Source: Aradus depressus (Eukaryota > Arthropoda > Insecta > Hemiptera > Aradidae). From it: 64,000 nt of DNA. The stretch lies in the NCBI GenBank assembly GCA_963662175.1, contig OY759215.1, positions 11,583,079-11,647,078 of the forward strand, written 5' to 3'. Positions 45,211-55,594 of the stretch are shown in pieces. The first letter of the stretch is position 1, and the number at the start of each line of letters is the position of its first letter. The translations under genes and the position numbers were made by a program. The notes below the pieces were generated by a model that did not search any database, was not told the origin of the DNA, and saw only the letters and a list, made by a program, of their open reading frames with translations.

Positions 45211-45933
45211 CCCTCTAGTACACTCGCCCTTCATTGTTACATTAGTCCACTCGCGCGGCACTCAGTACCGCATGCTTAACTATTGAGTTTTTCAGCAGTT
45301 TTGCACCCCATACAACTCCAAAAAGTTATTATTAGGCGTACTGAATGCATAACAATGTTTTTAAAAACTTTATTGAAAAAAAAAATTTGTTTAAAAAAAC
45401 CTAACAAAAATTGAACCTTTTAAACAATGTTTAAGAATTACATATATTGAAGTAAAGAAAAACATCTTATTATAGTACAAATGAAGAACAATATAATTAA
45501 TTATAAATAGTTTATTTTTATTATAAATTAGTCGTAGGTACAAAGAAAAAACTAAAAAATTAATAATTAATTATTTTTTATTTTTAAATTAATTATTATT
45601 ATTTAATTATAAATTAGTATTTCATAAAAAAAATTAACTATAACATAAAAATATACTTAGTTATAAAGAAAACAAATACGAAATAAAATATAAAAAAAAC
45701 TTACATTTTAACACAGGCACGATATAGAGTGCCGCAATTGTTGTCCCTTCCACTTTGACCAATTGTTACCGACTGATAAAATATCAGATCAATGCGTTAC
45801 TTGTTGTGTTCATTCATAGACATGTCATTGAAGAATAGAAGTGGGGATTAGCTTGTTATTAAACATAGGGACCGCGAAAATTCAAATTTAGTTAATTTGC
45901 GGCACGGAGTGTCGCGGCGAGTGTACTAAAGGG
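45211..45933. mobile_element. nonautonomous piggyBac-like element with TTAA duplication
   Basis: TTAA at 45207-45210 and 45934-45937; ends CCCTCTAGTACACTCGC and, inverted, CCCTTTAGTACACTCGC. TTAA sites and CCC-starting ends are the marks of piggyBac. The 723 bp hold no transposase. Confidence 0.85.
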
Positions 45934-45948
45934 TTAATTAACTACATA

Positions 45949-46317
45949 ATGGGCAGTACCGAAGAAACTCCTAGTTTTATCGAGGATTACCATCAACAGA
46001 CTGCTTTGTGGGATATTAATTCCAAAATGTATTCTAACAAACAAGTGAGGAGTGATGCATTAAATGTTCTAGGAAGAAAATATAATTTAGTTGAAAATAT
46101 GGCGAAGAATAAAAATCTCCGTTCGTATTTTGCTAAAGAACACCAAAAAGTTTGTAGAAAGAAGAGCGGTTCATCTTGAGAGGACAATTATTATTATGTC
46201 TCACCCTGGTTTGCCTATAAATCTCTTCTTTTCATTGTGGACACCATTACTACGAATCAAACACGAGAACTTGGAGAAATTGCAGTAGATGAGGAAAATT
46301 TTTCAATCCTTGTATGA
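45949..46317 (+). pseudogene. MADF-domain protein of the Harbinger element, in-frame stop
   Basis: Frame with SFIEDYHQQTALWDI, NSKMYSNKQVRSDALNVLG, NLRSYFAKEHQKV and KKSGSS, the three helices of a MADF domain, which binds DNA next to element ends in Harbinger systems. TGA at 46177-46179 interrupts it, yet the same frame continues with the family's YYYVSPWFAYKSLLFIVD block to 46317. A single nonsense change therefore explains the break. It starts 16 bp after the piggyBac-like insertion. Confidence 0.75.
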
Positions 46318-46617
46318 TTGCTTTCAAAACTTCTGGTACCATTGCTGAGATGCTCTGCTTGGACACTTTAATATGTACATCAGTGACATAAAGGAATCAC
46401 CAGTCACCAAAAATCGTAGAGTTATCGCCAGTCTAAGTTGGGCAGGTACAGCGTCCCTAAATTTAGTATTTCTTTTAGTAATAGAGGGTTCAACTATATT
46501 CAGGGGTGAATAAAAATTTTTTTTGGACATTCGAGTAAAGTTGTTGAACAAGATTTCGTTGTTAAATTCCAATTCTTTCATTATTTGAATATTACGGGCT
46601 TTCAAATAATCTTTCAC
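46295..46617 (-). pseudogene. Harbinger nuclease (HARBI1-like), N-terminal part
   Basis: Minus strand frame: NFTRMSKKNFYSPLNIVEPSI, then RLAITLRFLVTGDSFMSLMY (given in part), conserved blocks before the catalytic DDE core of HARBI1-like nucleases. Near 46370 the frame shifts and goes on as VSKQSISAMVPEVLKAI, the next family block. The catalytic DDE region is absent. Dead copy, convergent with the MADF frame. Confidence 0.8.
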
Positions 46618-46659
46618 TCATAGACTACTCTGTGCACTCTACAAACTAACTTAGTTCAT

Positions 46660-46770
46660 AACTAGACCTGACGATGGTGTGAGGCCGAAACCGGTAGTTT
46701 TATTTTTATAAATATCTTTAGTGGAATAGACAATATTTCAAAAAATAAGTTTGTTTTATTTATTTATTAC
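46660..46770 (+). repeat. Penelope-type terminal repeat with hammerhead-like core
   Basis: CTGACGA at 46668-46674 and GAAACCGGTA at 46687: core bases fit CUGANGA/GAAA, ACCGGT is palindromic, the cleavage base is A, and a short stem I (GAC with GTT, extended by wobble) is possible; stem II is short. Followed by GTGGAATAGACAATATTTC. Nested in the Harbinger element. Confidence 0.5.
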
Positions 46771-47014
46771 AAATTCCACGCGTTCCTCAATTTAGAAGTT
46801 GTGACTACTCTTATGTTTTTTTAATTTGTTACGATATTTTAAGATGAAATAATAAGCAGCAGCTACACCGTCAATAAAACATGATCCATGTTGCCTCCTG
46901 ATGACGACAGTCTAGTTGTACTAGTGTGGGTCACACTTCGACGCATGCAACTGAAGCATGCCTCATGTTGAACGTGTTGAAAGTTGAAAGCGCACAAGTG
47001 TGGACATAGCTTAA

Positions 47015-47334
47015 GAGAAAATGTTTTTGTCCGTGTTTTATGAGGTACCTAGATCTATACGAAGCTTCCATTCAGGCAACTTTTGAATATAAAAACACTG
47101 AAATAGCTCGTTAGGTAAACAAAACATGACATAACTTGTCTAATACAAATGTTTTCTTCACTGATGAGTTACCCTTTTGTTTATGTTTACTTTGAAAACA
47201 TAAACAAAACGGTCAATTAATCTATATTCTAAACAGAAATAAGGAAGTCATTTCCAGTAGAAGGAGATTACAATTGTGGCTGATCCGAAACAGAACAAGT
47301 TATATTTCAACAAGTAAATACCAGTGATAGGAAC
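47015..47334. other. unassigned DNA
   Basis: Nothing recognised. Confidence 0.3.
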
Positions 47335-47533
47335 ACATCGATTGTATCCAAGTTCTCTAATAACTATCGATGTAATGAGTGTATCGACAGAAATTTTAGT
47401 ATGAGGATTCAGAATTCTCTGTTGTAAATCAACTATTGATTTTTAAACCCTATTGGTTTTAGAAGGCAAAAACTTAATATATTAATTCGTGCTGGGGAAG
47501 TATGAAAGTATTGCCGGAGATTCACCAACTTTG
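47335..47533 (+). repeat. Rep-A 3' part, interrupted by SINE-1
   Basis: Module 'aactatcgatgtaatgagtg' then TTCGTGCTGGGGAAGTATG and GATTCACCAACTTTG, where SINE-1 enters. Confidence 0.7.
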
Positions 47534-47535
47534 TT

Positions 47536-47875
47536 AGGTTAGGGTTAGGTTTTATGACTCATGCCCGGGCTTTAACTACTTCGCCTACTACCAGAGCGCT
47601 CTTTCGTCACTCTGGTGGACATGAGCCCGACTCTAATGTGGGAGTCCTTAATTTTGCCTACCCTAAATTTTCATTCACCTAGGGTAGGGGTCTTTAAGGA
47701 GTACCTGACATCGTAGGCTCGGGACCATCGCATAATGTCCCATCCGAAGGACGGCGTCCTTAAGTTTATTTTACCTCCCAGATAAAATAAACTAAGGGAC
47801 TCGGTCGGGTTACGAACCCACGTTCTTGAGCTCAGAAGACAAGCATGCATACCACTGAGCTACCGGCGCCCTCAC
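47536..47875 (-). mobile_element. SINE-1 full-length copy
   Basis: Tail AGGTTAGGGTTAGG, intact head. CACCAACTTTGTT before and CACCGTCTTTGTT after are a probable 13-bp target duplication with two changes. Confidence 0.87.
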
Positions 47876-48097
47876 CGTCTTTGTTTATTTTCATCCGAGA
47901 ACAGAATGGCAACCTGTATAAAGCCAATCCCTATTAATCTTTGGTGTTAATACTATAGGATGAAACGGAAATTACCAACCAAACTCTTTAACGTGTGGAA
48001 ATTAGAGTACACTCCGCTGTGACAATTTGGGCAGTTAACGATATTCTAAGTGTATATAGATGAATAATATTTTATACATAAAGCTCTACTCCATCTT

Positions 48098-48886
48098 CAG
48101 TGCCAGATTAAGACTACTTGATGCCCTTAGCAATCCACGCCTGTGGGCCCCCCTATCCACTAGTAAACTAGTATAGGTCTTTAAGAATTTTTAACGTATT
48201 TATTACAACGAGATAGATCATTACGTATCTTAGAATATGTACGAAATACGAAAGAGATACGTGGAGTAGGTTATTTCAATAAAAACCATAGCATACATTT
48301 TTTTATTTATTGAAATGCGACGTGCGACTTTTACGGGCATTAAATTCGCGGACAATAGCTTTTTTAGTTCAACGTTTTTAGCATATCTGCTTCTATATAT
48401 AATATTGATAAAGCATTTTTTTCATTTTTTATTATTTTCAATTTCGAAAAAGATCGTTCCGCTGTGCAGTTCATCAGGCATACAAATATACGCACGGCTG
48501 TGTCCAAATTAGGGAACAGATTTTTTTTACAACCTATAGGACCTGATTTTATTCGAGTAAGGTTCCTATTAGTTCCATAAATTCGGCTGTCCTCGTAAGG
48601 CACGAAGTTGAATGTGCGTTACTTTTCTAACTATGATCTTATAGGGTTATCACATTCAGACCTTAGGACCGAGTTCAGAACTCGGTTGTCCTAGTTAGAA
48701 CTTTATGAAAAACGAACCTAAATTTCTAATCGGGTCATTGCTCTAGTCAATTTAAATGCGCGGGTTTTCAAACAGCCTTTTCATGTGCTAGCAAATATTT
48801 TTTCGGTGCTGTTTATGGTGCCCCTAGGACCAGGACGTGATGCCCTAAGCAATTGCTTAACTTGCTTATGGGCTAATCCGGAACTG
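48098..48886. mobile_element. hAT transposon, internally deleted, 8-bp duplication
   Basis: TCCATCTT at 48090-48097 and 48887-48894 is a perfect 8-bp duplication, typical of hAT. Ends CAGTGCCAGATTA and, inverted, CAGTTCCGGATTA. Contains the C-terminal dimerisation region of the transposase on the minus strand. Confidence 0.88.
48364..48603 (-). pseudogene. hAT transposase C-terminal dimerisation fragment
   Basis: FPNLDTAVRIFVCLMN, CTAERSFSKLKIIKNEKNAL and the LYIEADMLKTLN segment match the hAT dimerisation domain of ZMYM/P52rIPK-like transposases (AERSFSKLK is the signature). The frame stops early; a shifted frame continues as DKAIVREFNARKSR, the usual family ending. Catalytic parts are lost. 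Confidence 0.8.
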
Positions 48887-49167
48887 TCCATCTTCTTATC
48901 AAACACACATGCAGACTATCCGTACTTATCATACTGATTCCAATGCATATGGTTTGAGGGGTCCATTGTTTGGAAAGGTAGATTTTTATTTAACATTGAA
49001 CTTGAACAAAGGCTTGGTAAGCCCACATTGTCCCCTGACCAACAAGTAGAAAAGTAGCAGCGTCCTCAAAGAGATATTTTAGGAGAGAGTTACATTAAAG
49101 TTGTTAAATTTGAGAAACTCTTTTCATCTCTGTTTTGCACAATGAAAAAAAAAAAAAAATCAAAAGG

Positions 49168-49500
49168 CGTCCAGTTCAGCGTTGACGCGGCCAACAGTGA
49201 AGGGAAAACGCAGGGGAAAGGGCACCGCCTTGGCTGCCCACCCTTAAGGGAGCGAAACGGTCATCCGCGACCGCATCCGACCCGCACTCCCCGCCATGGC
49301 CACATTCAGCTTCAACCACGCCCCAATATCTTGTTGATCTCGCCCCACCTCCGCCTATCACTGCTCATCGATACGTCCGCTCACTGCTCAACTTCGCCAT
49401 GATGCGCACTACCAAGGTTAATATAAAAGTACAGGTTGAGTAAAAGTCTTTGTTTACTTAGCAATTCTTTAAGGTCGACCCCCACTCTTCGCCTGGTTTT
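49168..49500 (+). other. GC-rich block with TATA box, possible LTR
   Basis: GC-rich from 49168 to 49420, then TATAAAAGTACAGG at about 49424 and, 50 bp on, AGGTCGACCCCCACTC, which resembles a primer-binding-type segment like that at 940-960. It may be a solo LTR or retroelement leader. Not proven. Confidence 0.3.
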
Positions 49501-49936
49501 CGGACTGAGGTCCTCCAATTGATATCACATAAGACCCAACTTTCAAATGCCAATATTTCGAAAGCTATTGCCCGTATAAGAAAAATAAAAATACGAGTTT
49601 TTTGCTGTAGAATCTGAAAATTTGTAAAAATTAAACCATATATAAAACTTTTGATATTACTCAAGTATCGAATAAAAAGTGTAGATACCTACTCGTATCG
49701 ATTGAAACGAGTAATTCGTTATGATCAATTTTAAACCAAGTATAATATATATATACCTATATAATAATAATGAAAAACACAATTAAATTTGAGAGGTATA
49801 AATGAGATATTGTAGTGGGTACAAGAAACCAATAAATCAAATCGAATAAGATCAAATTGTATTATTAAAAACATATTGAAAATAATAAAAAACCGTATAA
49901 AATAACATACAATTTATTTTCACTAAGGATATAAAA

Positions 49937-50066
49937 CTACTGCAGATTATTCGTTTTCCTACAATATTTCACTTTTTTAAAACACTTTTTGCAAGTCGCT
50001 GAGATCGAATCGTTCTTAACATAATAAATCCACACCTTCGCCGTAGGACGAGGCATTATAATTTGT
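49937..50066 (-). pseudogene. BED zinc-finger fragment
   Basis: MPRPTAKVWIYYVKNDS, ATCKKCFKKVKYCRKTNNLQ: the KVW start, CxxC pair and TNL of a BED finger, usual at the N-terminus of hAT transposases. The His pair of the finger is lost at a stop. Confidence 0.7.
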
Positions 50067-50249
50067 AATTGACAAAATGGAATGTAAAAATAAAATAAAA
50101 TGCTGAAATCGTAATCACGTTCACGGTTCTGTTCAAAATCAAACAAACTTATACCTTCTTAAACGATAAACCATTTATTGTAAATAAGGACCCATCACGC
50201 AGACTGCGTGATCACATCACACATGAGGTTATCACCATCGATATATATA

Positions 50250-50624
50250 TGACGGGATTAGAATCAAGATGGTCTAAGTGACTTTTTTGAAAAATTTTCG
50301 TTGCATAATCGGCTGCAAAAATGATAGTTCTGTTCAGGAAAAAAGTTGTACAAGTGAAATCCTAGCCAGTGCTGAGATCTAGTGGCAACATTTATTCCAT
50401 TTTGTTGACATCAACAAGTAACTTAAACATATCAATAGTGACCTTGAAATTAAGATTTTTATTCAATTGTATATTTTGCTAACAGCAACTTTCACCATAA
50501 AAGCAGAAGGCGAAATATCCGGTTTCGATAAATTATAGATTTTTAAAATCAGTTAAGAACTAAATGCACAGTTTCTTCTAAGTTTTAAAATGTCACTTAG
50601 ACCACTTTATTTCTAACCCCGTCA
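50250..50624. mobile_element. mariner-type MITE with TA duplication
   Basis: Inverted ends TGACGGGATTAGAATCAAG / TGACGGGGTTAGAAATAAAG continuing TGGTCTAAGTGAC, flanked by TA. Noncoding. Confidence 0.75.
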
Positions 50625-51214
50625 TATATCATTTGTCCGTGGACCGTATTGACAACAAATAAAAGAAAGTTGTAAGAAATTAAACAGTGAATGATGTCGA
50701 TGAATTGAAAAATTTATATAATTTTTTTTAATCGTTGAAATTTGAAACGATTACTTTGAATCGATACAAGTAATATCTATTCGGTACCTACCCTATATAT
50801 ATAAAAGTATCGATACCAAAAGTGCTTGGTATCTGCCATAAGTATCGATACTTTACTTGTATTTACTAGCATCGATAGATACCTACGCACTCATGCTTCT
50901 GCAAACATCTGAGCGCCCAAGTGCTGATCACATATACATTCCCTTGTCTAGGATTTTTTTCTGGCTTAGGAACAATATTTTTTTGAACAAAAAATGAAAT
51001 TTCCAGTGGTTTATTATAAGTGAAGTTCTCCTTTTCCATTTGAGGTGTATGAGGGGGGGAGGGGGTGGGGAAGGGGTGGGAGTGTATTGTGTGGAAAACC
51101 TCTCCTCTTGCCAAGATGTTTATTGTTGAAAACAAAGACTTGACTCAACAATAGTCTGGGCTTAAAAAAATGGAGGCTCATTGTCCAGCTTCTTATGATC
51201 ATCCAATCCAGACG

Positions 51215-51665
51215 CATTCATCGTTGGTGGATCACCGCCAGTGTACTTCCCCAGAACGAAATAATCAAATAAATTCTCTCTCTCTCTCTCTCTCCAAAAT
51301 CAATCAACCGTTTGGGCTAAAAATCAATAGTTGACTTTCATAGAGGCTTTTGAAACTTCATAACAAATTTTGTGTCGATACATTCATTACATCGACAGGT
51401 ATTAGCGTTTTTGTGTTGAGCCTCTCTCTAATTCCCCCTTTTTGTTGCGCGTTTTGGCTGAAAATTGATAGGTGTGGTCCTTTAGCAGTTCTGGATACAT
51501 ATATAAAATTTCGTGTGGATACATTCATTCTATCGGGAGTTATCGTGTTCACAGATAAACACACAGACAAATTTTTTTTTCTTTGAAATCAGTATGGCAT
51601 GAAATTCCGGTGAAACTTCAACATCGAATGTCTTACCGATTACATAACTTCCTCTATACTTAGGC
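51215..51665 (-). repeat. Rep-A copy, near full length
   Basis: GGATCACCGCC and CTTCCCCAGAACGAA at left, a (CT)n expansion at 51274-51293, two modules ('tgtgtcgatacattcattac', 'gtggatacattcattctatc'), GATTACATAACTTCCTCTAT at right. Confidence 0.78.
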
Positions 51666-51795
51666 CCTAGGGCGTCGAAATTTGAAGGGCGACTAACAAT
51701 AGGTTTTTCATTTCATTTCAGGTTCCTGGGAATTTTACTCACCAATGCTACGACCAACTTTTCAGAGAAACAACAGCCGTACGTACATAATATGT

Positions 51796-52104
51796 ATAGG
51801 TTAGGTTTTATGACTCATTTCGCCTATTACCAGAGCGCTCTATCATCGCTCTGGTGGACATGAGCCCGACTCTACTGTGGGAGTTGCCTACCCTAAATTT
51901 TTATTCACTTAGGGCAGGGGTCTTTAACGAGTTCCTGACATCGTACAGGCTCGGAACCGTCGCTTAACGTCCCATCCGAAGGACGGCGTGCTTAAGTTTA
52001 TTTTACCTTACAGATGAAATAAACTAAGGGCCTCCGTCGGGTTTCGAACCCACGATCTTGAGCTCAGAAGGCAAGCACGCATACCACTGAGCTACCGGCG
52101 CCCT
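51796..52104 (-). mobile_element. SINE-1 copy, full ends, small deletion
   Basis: Tail GGTTAGGTTTTATGACTC, head intact; AATATGTATA before and AAAATGTATA after are a probable target duplication. Confidence 0.85.
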
Positions 52105-52159
52105 AACAAAATGTATATATTATTTGTCATGTTTTTGTTTTTCCTTCCATATAGTATGG

Positions 52160-52745
52160 CTGAACGGAGTATAGGGGAAGTTATGTAATCATTCAAAAAT
52201 TCGATGCTGAGTTTTCAACGGAATTTTATGCTTTCGACCTCCAGTTACCAAATATGAAAAAAAAAAATCTGTCTGCATGTGTCTGTGAACACGATAACTC
52301 CCTTTAAAATGAACGTACGAAAACGAAATATTATATGTGTGACATGAAACCTGTAAGGACAACATCTATCGATTTTCAGCCAAATCGGTAGAGAGAGATT
52401 TGGGGAGGGGTTGATGTCAAAAACTCTAATAACTGCCATAAGGACGACACTTACTAATTTTGAGCGGAATCGACTGAAGGGACGGGGGGATCAGAGGGGC
52501 GCTCAACTCAAAAACCCCAATAATTGCCGATATAATGAATGTATCGACATGAAATTATATACTAAATGAAGTCAAAACCCTATGAGGACGTAATAAGGTT
52601 TCGAATGTCTGCAATATCAGCCGACGGAAGGAAGGGGGTTCAATTCAAAACCCCTAATAACAGCCAATATAATGTATTTGGGGGGAGCGAAATGCTAATT
52701 GATTAATTCGTTTTGGAGAAATAGACCGGCGGTTCGCTGACGACA
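52160..52745 (+). repeat. Rep-A copy, long, four modules
   Basis: GGAGTATAGGGGAAGTTATG at the left; modules at about 52302, 52427, 52520 and 52659; right end degenerate (CGGCGGTTCGCTGACGAC). Confidence 0.75.
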
Positions 52746-53040
52746 TTATTTTGACTATTTCTTGTTTTATAGGTCTGGATGAAAGAAGCATTCGGGAGGC
52801 TACAAACCTGTTTTCCTTTTGTTGTTGCCCATAACGCATTGTGTTGTCGCCTTTCTGTATGGTGAGCCACATATTGTTGGTTCCTGTAAAGAGTTTTCTC
52901 ATCCTTACTTTCCCAATTAAAATGGCCCTTTGACAAGTATCTTTTCCGTCACGCCACATATTTCTGAAGCTAATTAACGCTCCCCTATTCATTTCTCCCG
53001 GCCACAAACTTTGAAGTGAGAACCACATATTGTTATTATT

Positions 53041-53118
53041 AAAATATTCTCGTAACCTCCACTCTCTATCAGTCCCCCTAAAATATTGTCGTAACCTCCA
53101 CTCTCTATCAGTCCCCCT
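53041..53118 (+). repeat. two 39-bp tandem units
   Basis: AAAATATTCTCGTAACCTCC and the next 19 bases occur twice with one change. Confidence 0.85.
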
Positions 53119-53170
53119 AAAATTCGAAAATAGGGACCTAAGTATCTAATTCTCTCCCTTCCCTTTTTGC

Positions 53171-53281
53171 TCTACTGTGGTTCCTATATTTTGCCTGCTC
53201 TGGTTTATTAATCTAAGGTAGGTGTGTTTATCGAGTACCTGATATCATATAGGCTCGAGCCCCTCCCTTAACGCCCCAAGT
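53171..53281 (-). repeat. SINE-1 body fragment
   Basis: CTACTGTGGTTCCTATATTT, CGAGTACCTGATATCATATA and GGCTCGAGCCCCTCCC align with the middle of the family; diverged. Confidence 0.6.
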
Positions 53282-53701
53282 GTTTTTTTTTTTGTTCCCG
53301 AAATTACTGTAGAAATCAAAATTTAGTTGAAGACCAGCTACAATTTTTACAGGAAATGTGGTTATTTTCCTTTGACAGGGGAGGGAAGTTTAGAATAGGT
53401 TATTTTTGGTTCGAATTGTCAACATTGAAATATTGGTATAGAAGTTGTGGGCATTGATCAAAATCCAGAGGATGAACGTGGCGGAGAACTATGGCACGGA
53501 ACCCTTGCATCATCTGTTTTTTTTTTTTGTCTTCATCCATGAACTGCTGACCCTTCATGGCATGGCAGCGTTAGCAAAGATTCACTTTGTGAAAACTTCT
53601 TAATTTCAGCAATTGGGTAAGCCGACTGTCACAGTTGTCTTTCTCCATTAGTTGGCGACGGTGAGATTAGTGGAAGATGTATGTGACAGAGGGTATGAAG
53701 G
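53282..53701. other. unassigned DNA before the 55-bp array
   Basis: Nothing recognised. Confidence 0.3.
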
Positions 53702-54490
53702 GAGATGTCAGTCCTGGATTATCCAGCAGGTTGACAGAACGGCACATTTTCCTTGGGTAATGTCAGTCCTGGATGATCCAGCAGGTTGACAGAGCGGCAC
53801 ATCTTCCTCGGGTAATGTCAGTCCTGGATGATCCAGCAGGTTGACAGAGCGGCACATCTTCGTCGGGTAATGTCAGTCCTGGATTATCCAGTAGGTTGAC
53901 AGAACGGCACATCTTCCTCGGGTAATGTCAGTCCTGGATGATCCAGCAGGTTGACAGAACGGCACATCTTCGTCGGGTAATGTCAGTCCTGGATTATCCA
54001 GCAGGTTGACAGAACGGCACATCTTCCTCGGGTAATGTCAGTCCTGGATGATCCAGCAGGTTGACATAGCGGCACATCTTCCTCGGGTAATGTCAGTCCT
54101 GGATGATCCAGCAGGTTGACAGAGCGGCACATCTTCGTCGGGTAATGTCAGTCCTGGATTATCCAGTAGGTTGACAGAACGGCACATCTTCCTCGGGTAA
54201 TGTCAGTCCTGGATGATCCAGCAGGTTGACAGAACGGCACATCTTCGTCGGGTAATGTCAGTCCTGGATTATCCAGCAGGTTGACAGAACGGCACATCTT
54301 CCTCGGGTAATGTCAGTCCTGGATGATCCAGCAGGTTGACAGAACGGCACATCTTCCTCGGGTAATGTCAGTCCTGGATGATCCAGCAGGTTGACAGAAC
54401 GGCACATCTTCCTCTGGTAATGGGTACCGTCAGTCCTGGATTATCCGGCAGGTTGACAGAACGGCACTTCTTCCTCTGGTAATGTTCAGT
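53702..54490 (+). repeat. 55-bp tandem array, 14 units, with a higher-order block
   Basis: Units begin GTCAGTCCTGGATGATCCAG at 53707, 53762 and so on every 55 bp to 54367, with a last unit at 54429 after a 7-bp insertion. Variants (GATGATCC/GATTATCC, CCTCGG/CGTCGG, GAGCGG/GAACGG) show that units 2-6 and 7-11 are copies of one 275-bp block. Confidence 0.95.
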
Positions 54491-54644
54491 CTTGGAGTTT
54501 ACTAAGATTTGTGTCTAACTCAACTGATGCAGTGATAAAGAGGTGATTGTGCATAGTGGTATATATGTATAAAATTTAGTTAACACTGGTTTGGACATCA
54601 AAACTGAGAGAAATACGTGTGTATGCTTAAGACCGCACAACCGA

Positions 54645-54877
54645 AGTGATTTTCTTCCTGTTCAATAATTTAATTCTCAACCGGTTTCGCATATTCTGCA
54701 TCATCAGGTTGAAGAACAATAAGGGAGGAATAGGGGTGAGTGCATGCAGGGTAACTCTTCACACCAGTTTCCGAAAGCACCTGAGTTATTCACTCCTCAT
54801 TTTTCTTCAACCTGTTGATGCAGAATATGCGAACCGGTTTTGATATAACACAATTTTTTAACAGGAAAATAATCACC
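54645..54877. mobile_element. Penelope-type fold-back with hammerhead-like core
   Basis: Inverted arms with CGCATATTCTGCATCA and TTCAACCTG. On the minus strand, left arm: CTGATGATGCAGAATATGCG, then GAAACCGG (54707-54682); stem II is GCA/TGC with loop, ACCGGT palindrome, cleavage base T. The right arm has two core changes. Confidence 0.55.
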
Positions 54878-54879
54878 AG

Positions 54880-55594
54880 ACAATTCACTTCATAAAGAAG
54901 CTTCCTGAAATACCGTAACTAATCGAAAATTTAAATTATTTTTCATCTTATATATGTTTTTATTCCAAGAATTATACGGTTGATGTTTTTAATTTATAAG
55001 CTATTCTCATGTACGAAATTGTAACGGAAATAAATATTATTATTAAAAGTAAATAAAAAAAATAAAAAAATTACAACATTTGAGGCCATAGTCATAGCCC
55101 TGTAGTTAAATTGCGGTTTAGAAATTGATTCAACTTTGTGGAGCTAATGAATTTTTCTCTCTCTGAGAGCATTTATTAAATGAAAAACCCTGATCCCCAA
55201 TAAAGAAGGGAGGGGTGATTCTGTGGGTTGCCCTTACATAGGGCCTCGGTTTGTTTACTTGGCTGTGAAATCTTTCAAGGGCCGTAAAGGGCATGGGCCG
55301 CCATAAAGGGAGCTAACCTTCCTCCCTTACCAGCAACAGGAACAACAAGGAAATAAATACAAAATCAAATACCAGTTTTTTTTTTTTCTTTCTCCAGGAA
55401 CAATCTTACAACCGAAATTAGTATGGGATGCATCAAGGCGCTGAAATGTAGAACAATATTATGTTTAATCGTAATGTTGATCCACAGAAGATTGTCGCAA
55501 AATGTCGAAAATGTTTGCATGAAATAGAAAATGTCTGGAGACACCGAGGTATTTAGAATACAAAATAAGGAATAATGAATAATAGAGTTGACAG
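54880..55594. other. unassigned DNA
   Basis: AT-rich, no gene. Confidence 0.3.

Larger units (their letters stand above)
44942..47011. mobile_element. PIF/Harbinger transposon with TAA duplication, decayed
   Basis: Perfect 27-bp inverted ends starting AGCTATGTCCACACTTGTGC, flanked by TAA at 44939-44941 and 47012-47014, exactly what Harbinger transposases make. Inside are a MADF ORF (plus) and the N-terminal part of a Harbinger nuclease (minus) in convergent order, the two-protein layout known for this superfamily. GCATGC-type motifs recur just inside both ends. A piggyBac-like element (45211-45933) and a Penelope fragment (about 46650-46770) are inserted in it. Most of the DDE nuclease is gone, so it cannot move by itself. 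Confidence 0.88.
49660..50890 (-). mobile_element. hAT-like element with BED finger, ends unresolved
   Basis: GTATCGAT-containing repeats at both sides (49665-49715 and 50755-50880) surround a BED zinc-finger frame on the minus strand (50065-49940). Exact ends and duplication not found. A mariner-type MITE (50250) is inserted. Confidence 0.5.

Noticed and set aside
52654..53028. 124-codon minus-strand ORF near 52.7 kb
   Set aside because: It overlaps the end of a Rep-A copy and has no recognisable domain; a shadow is more likely, although an unknown fragment cannot be excluded.
53702..54490. CRISPR array
   Set aside because: Direct tandem repeats with no unique spacers, in a eukaryotic genome.
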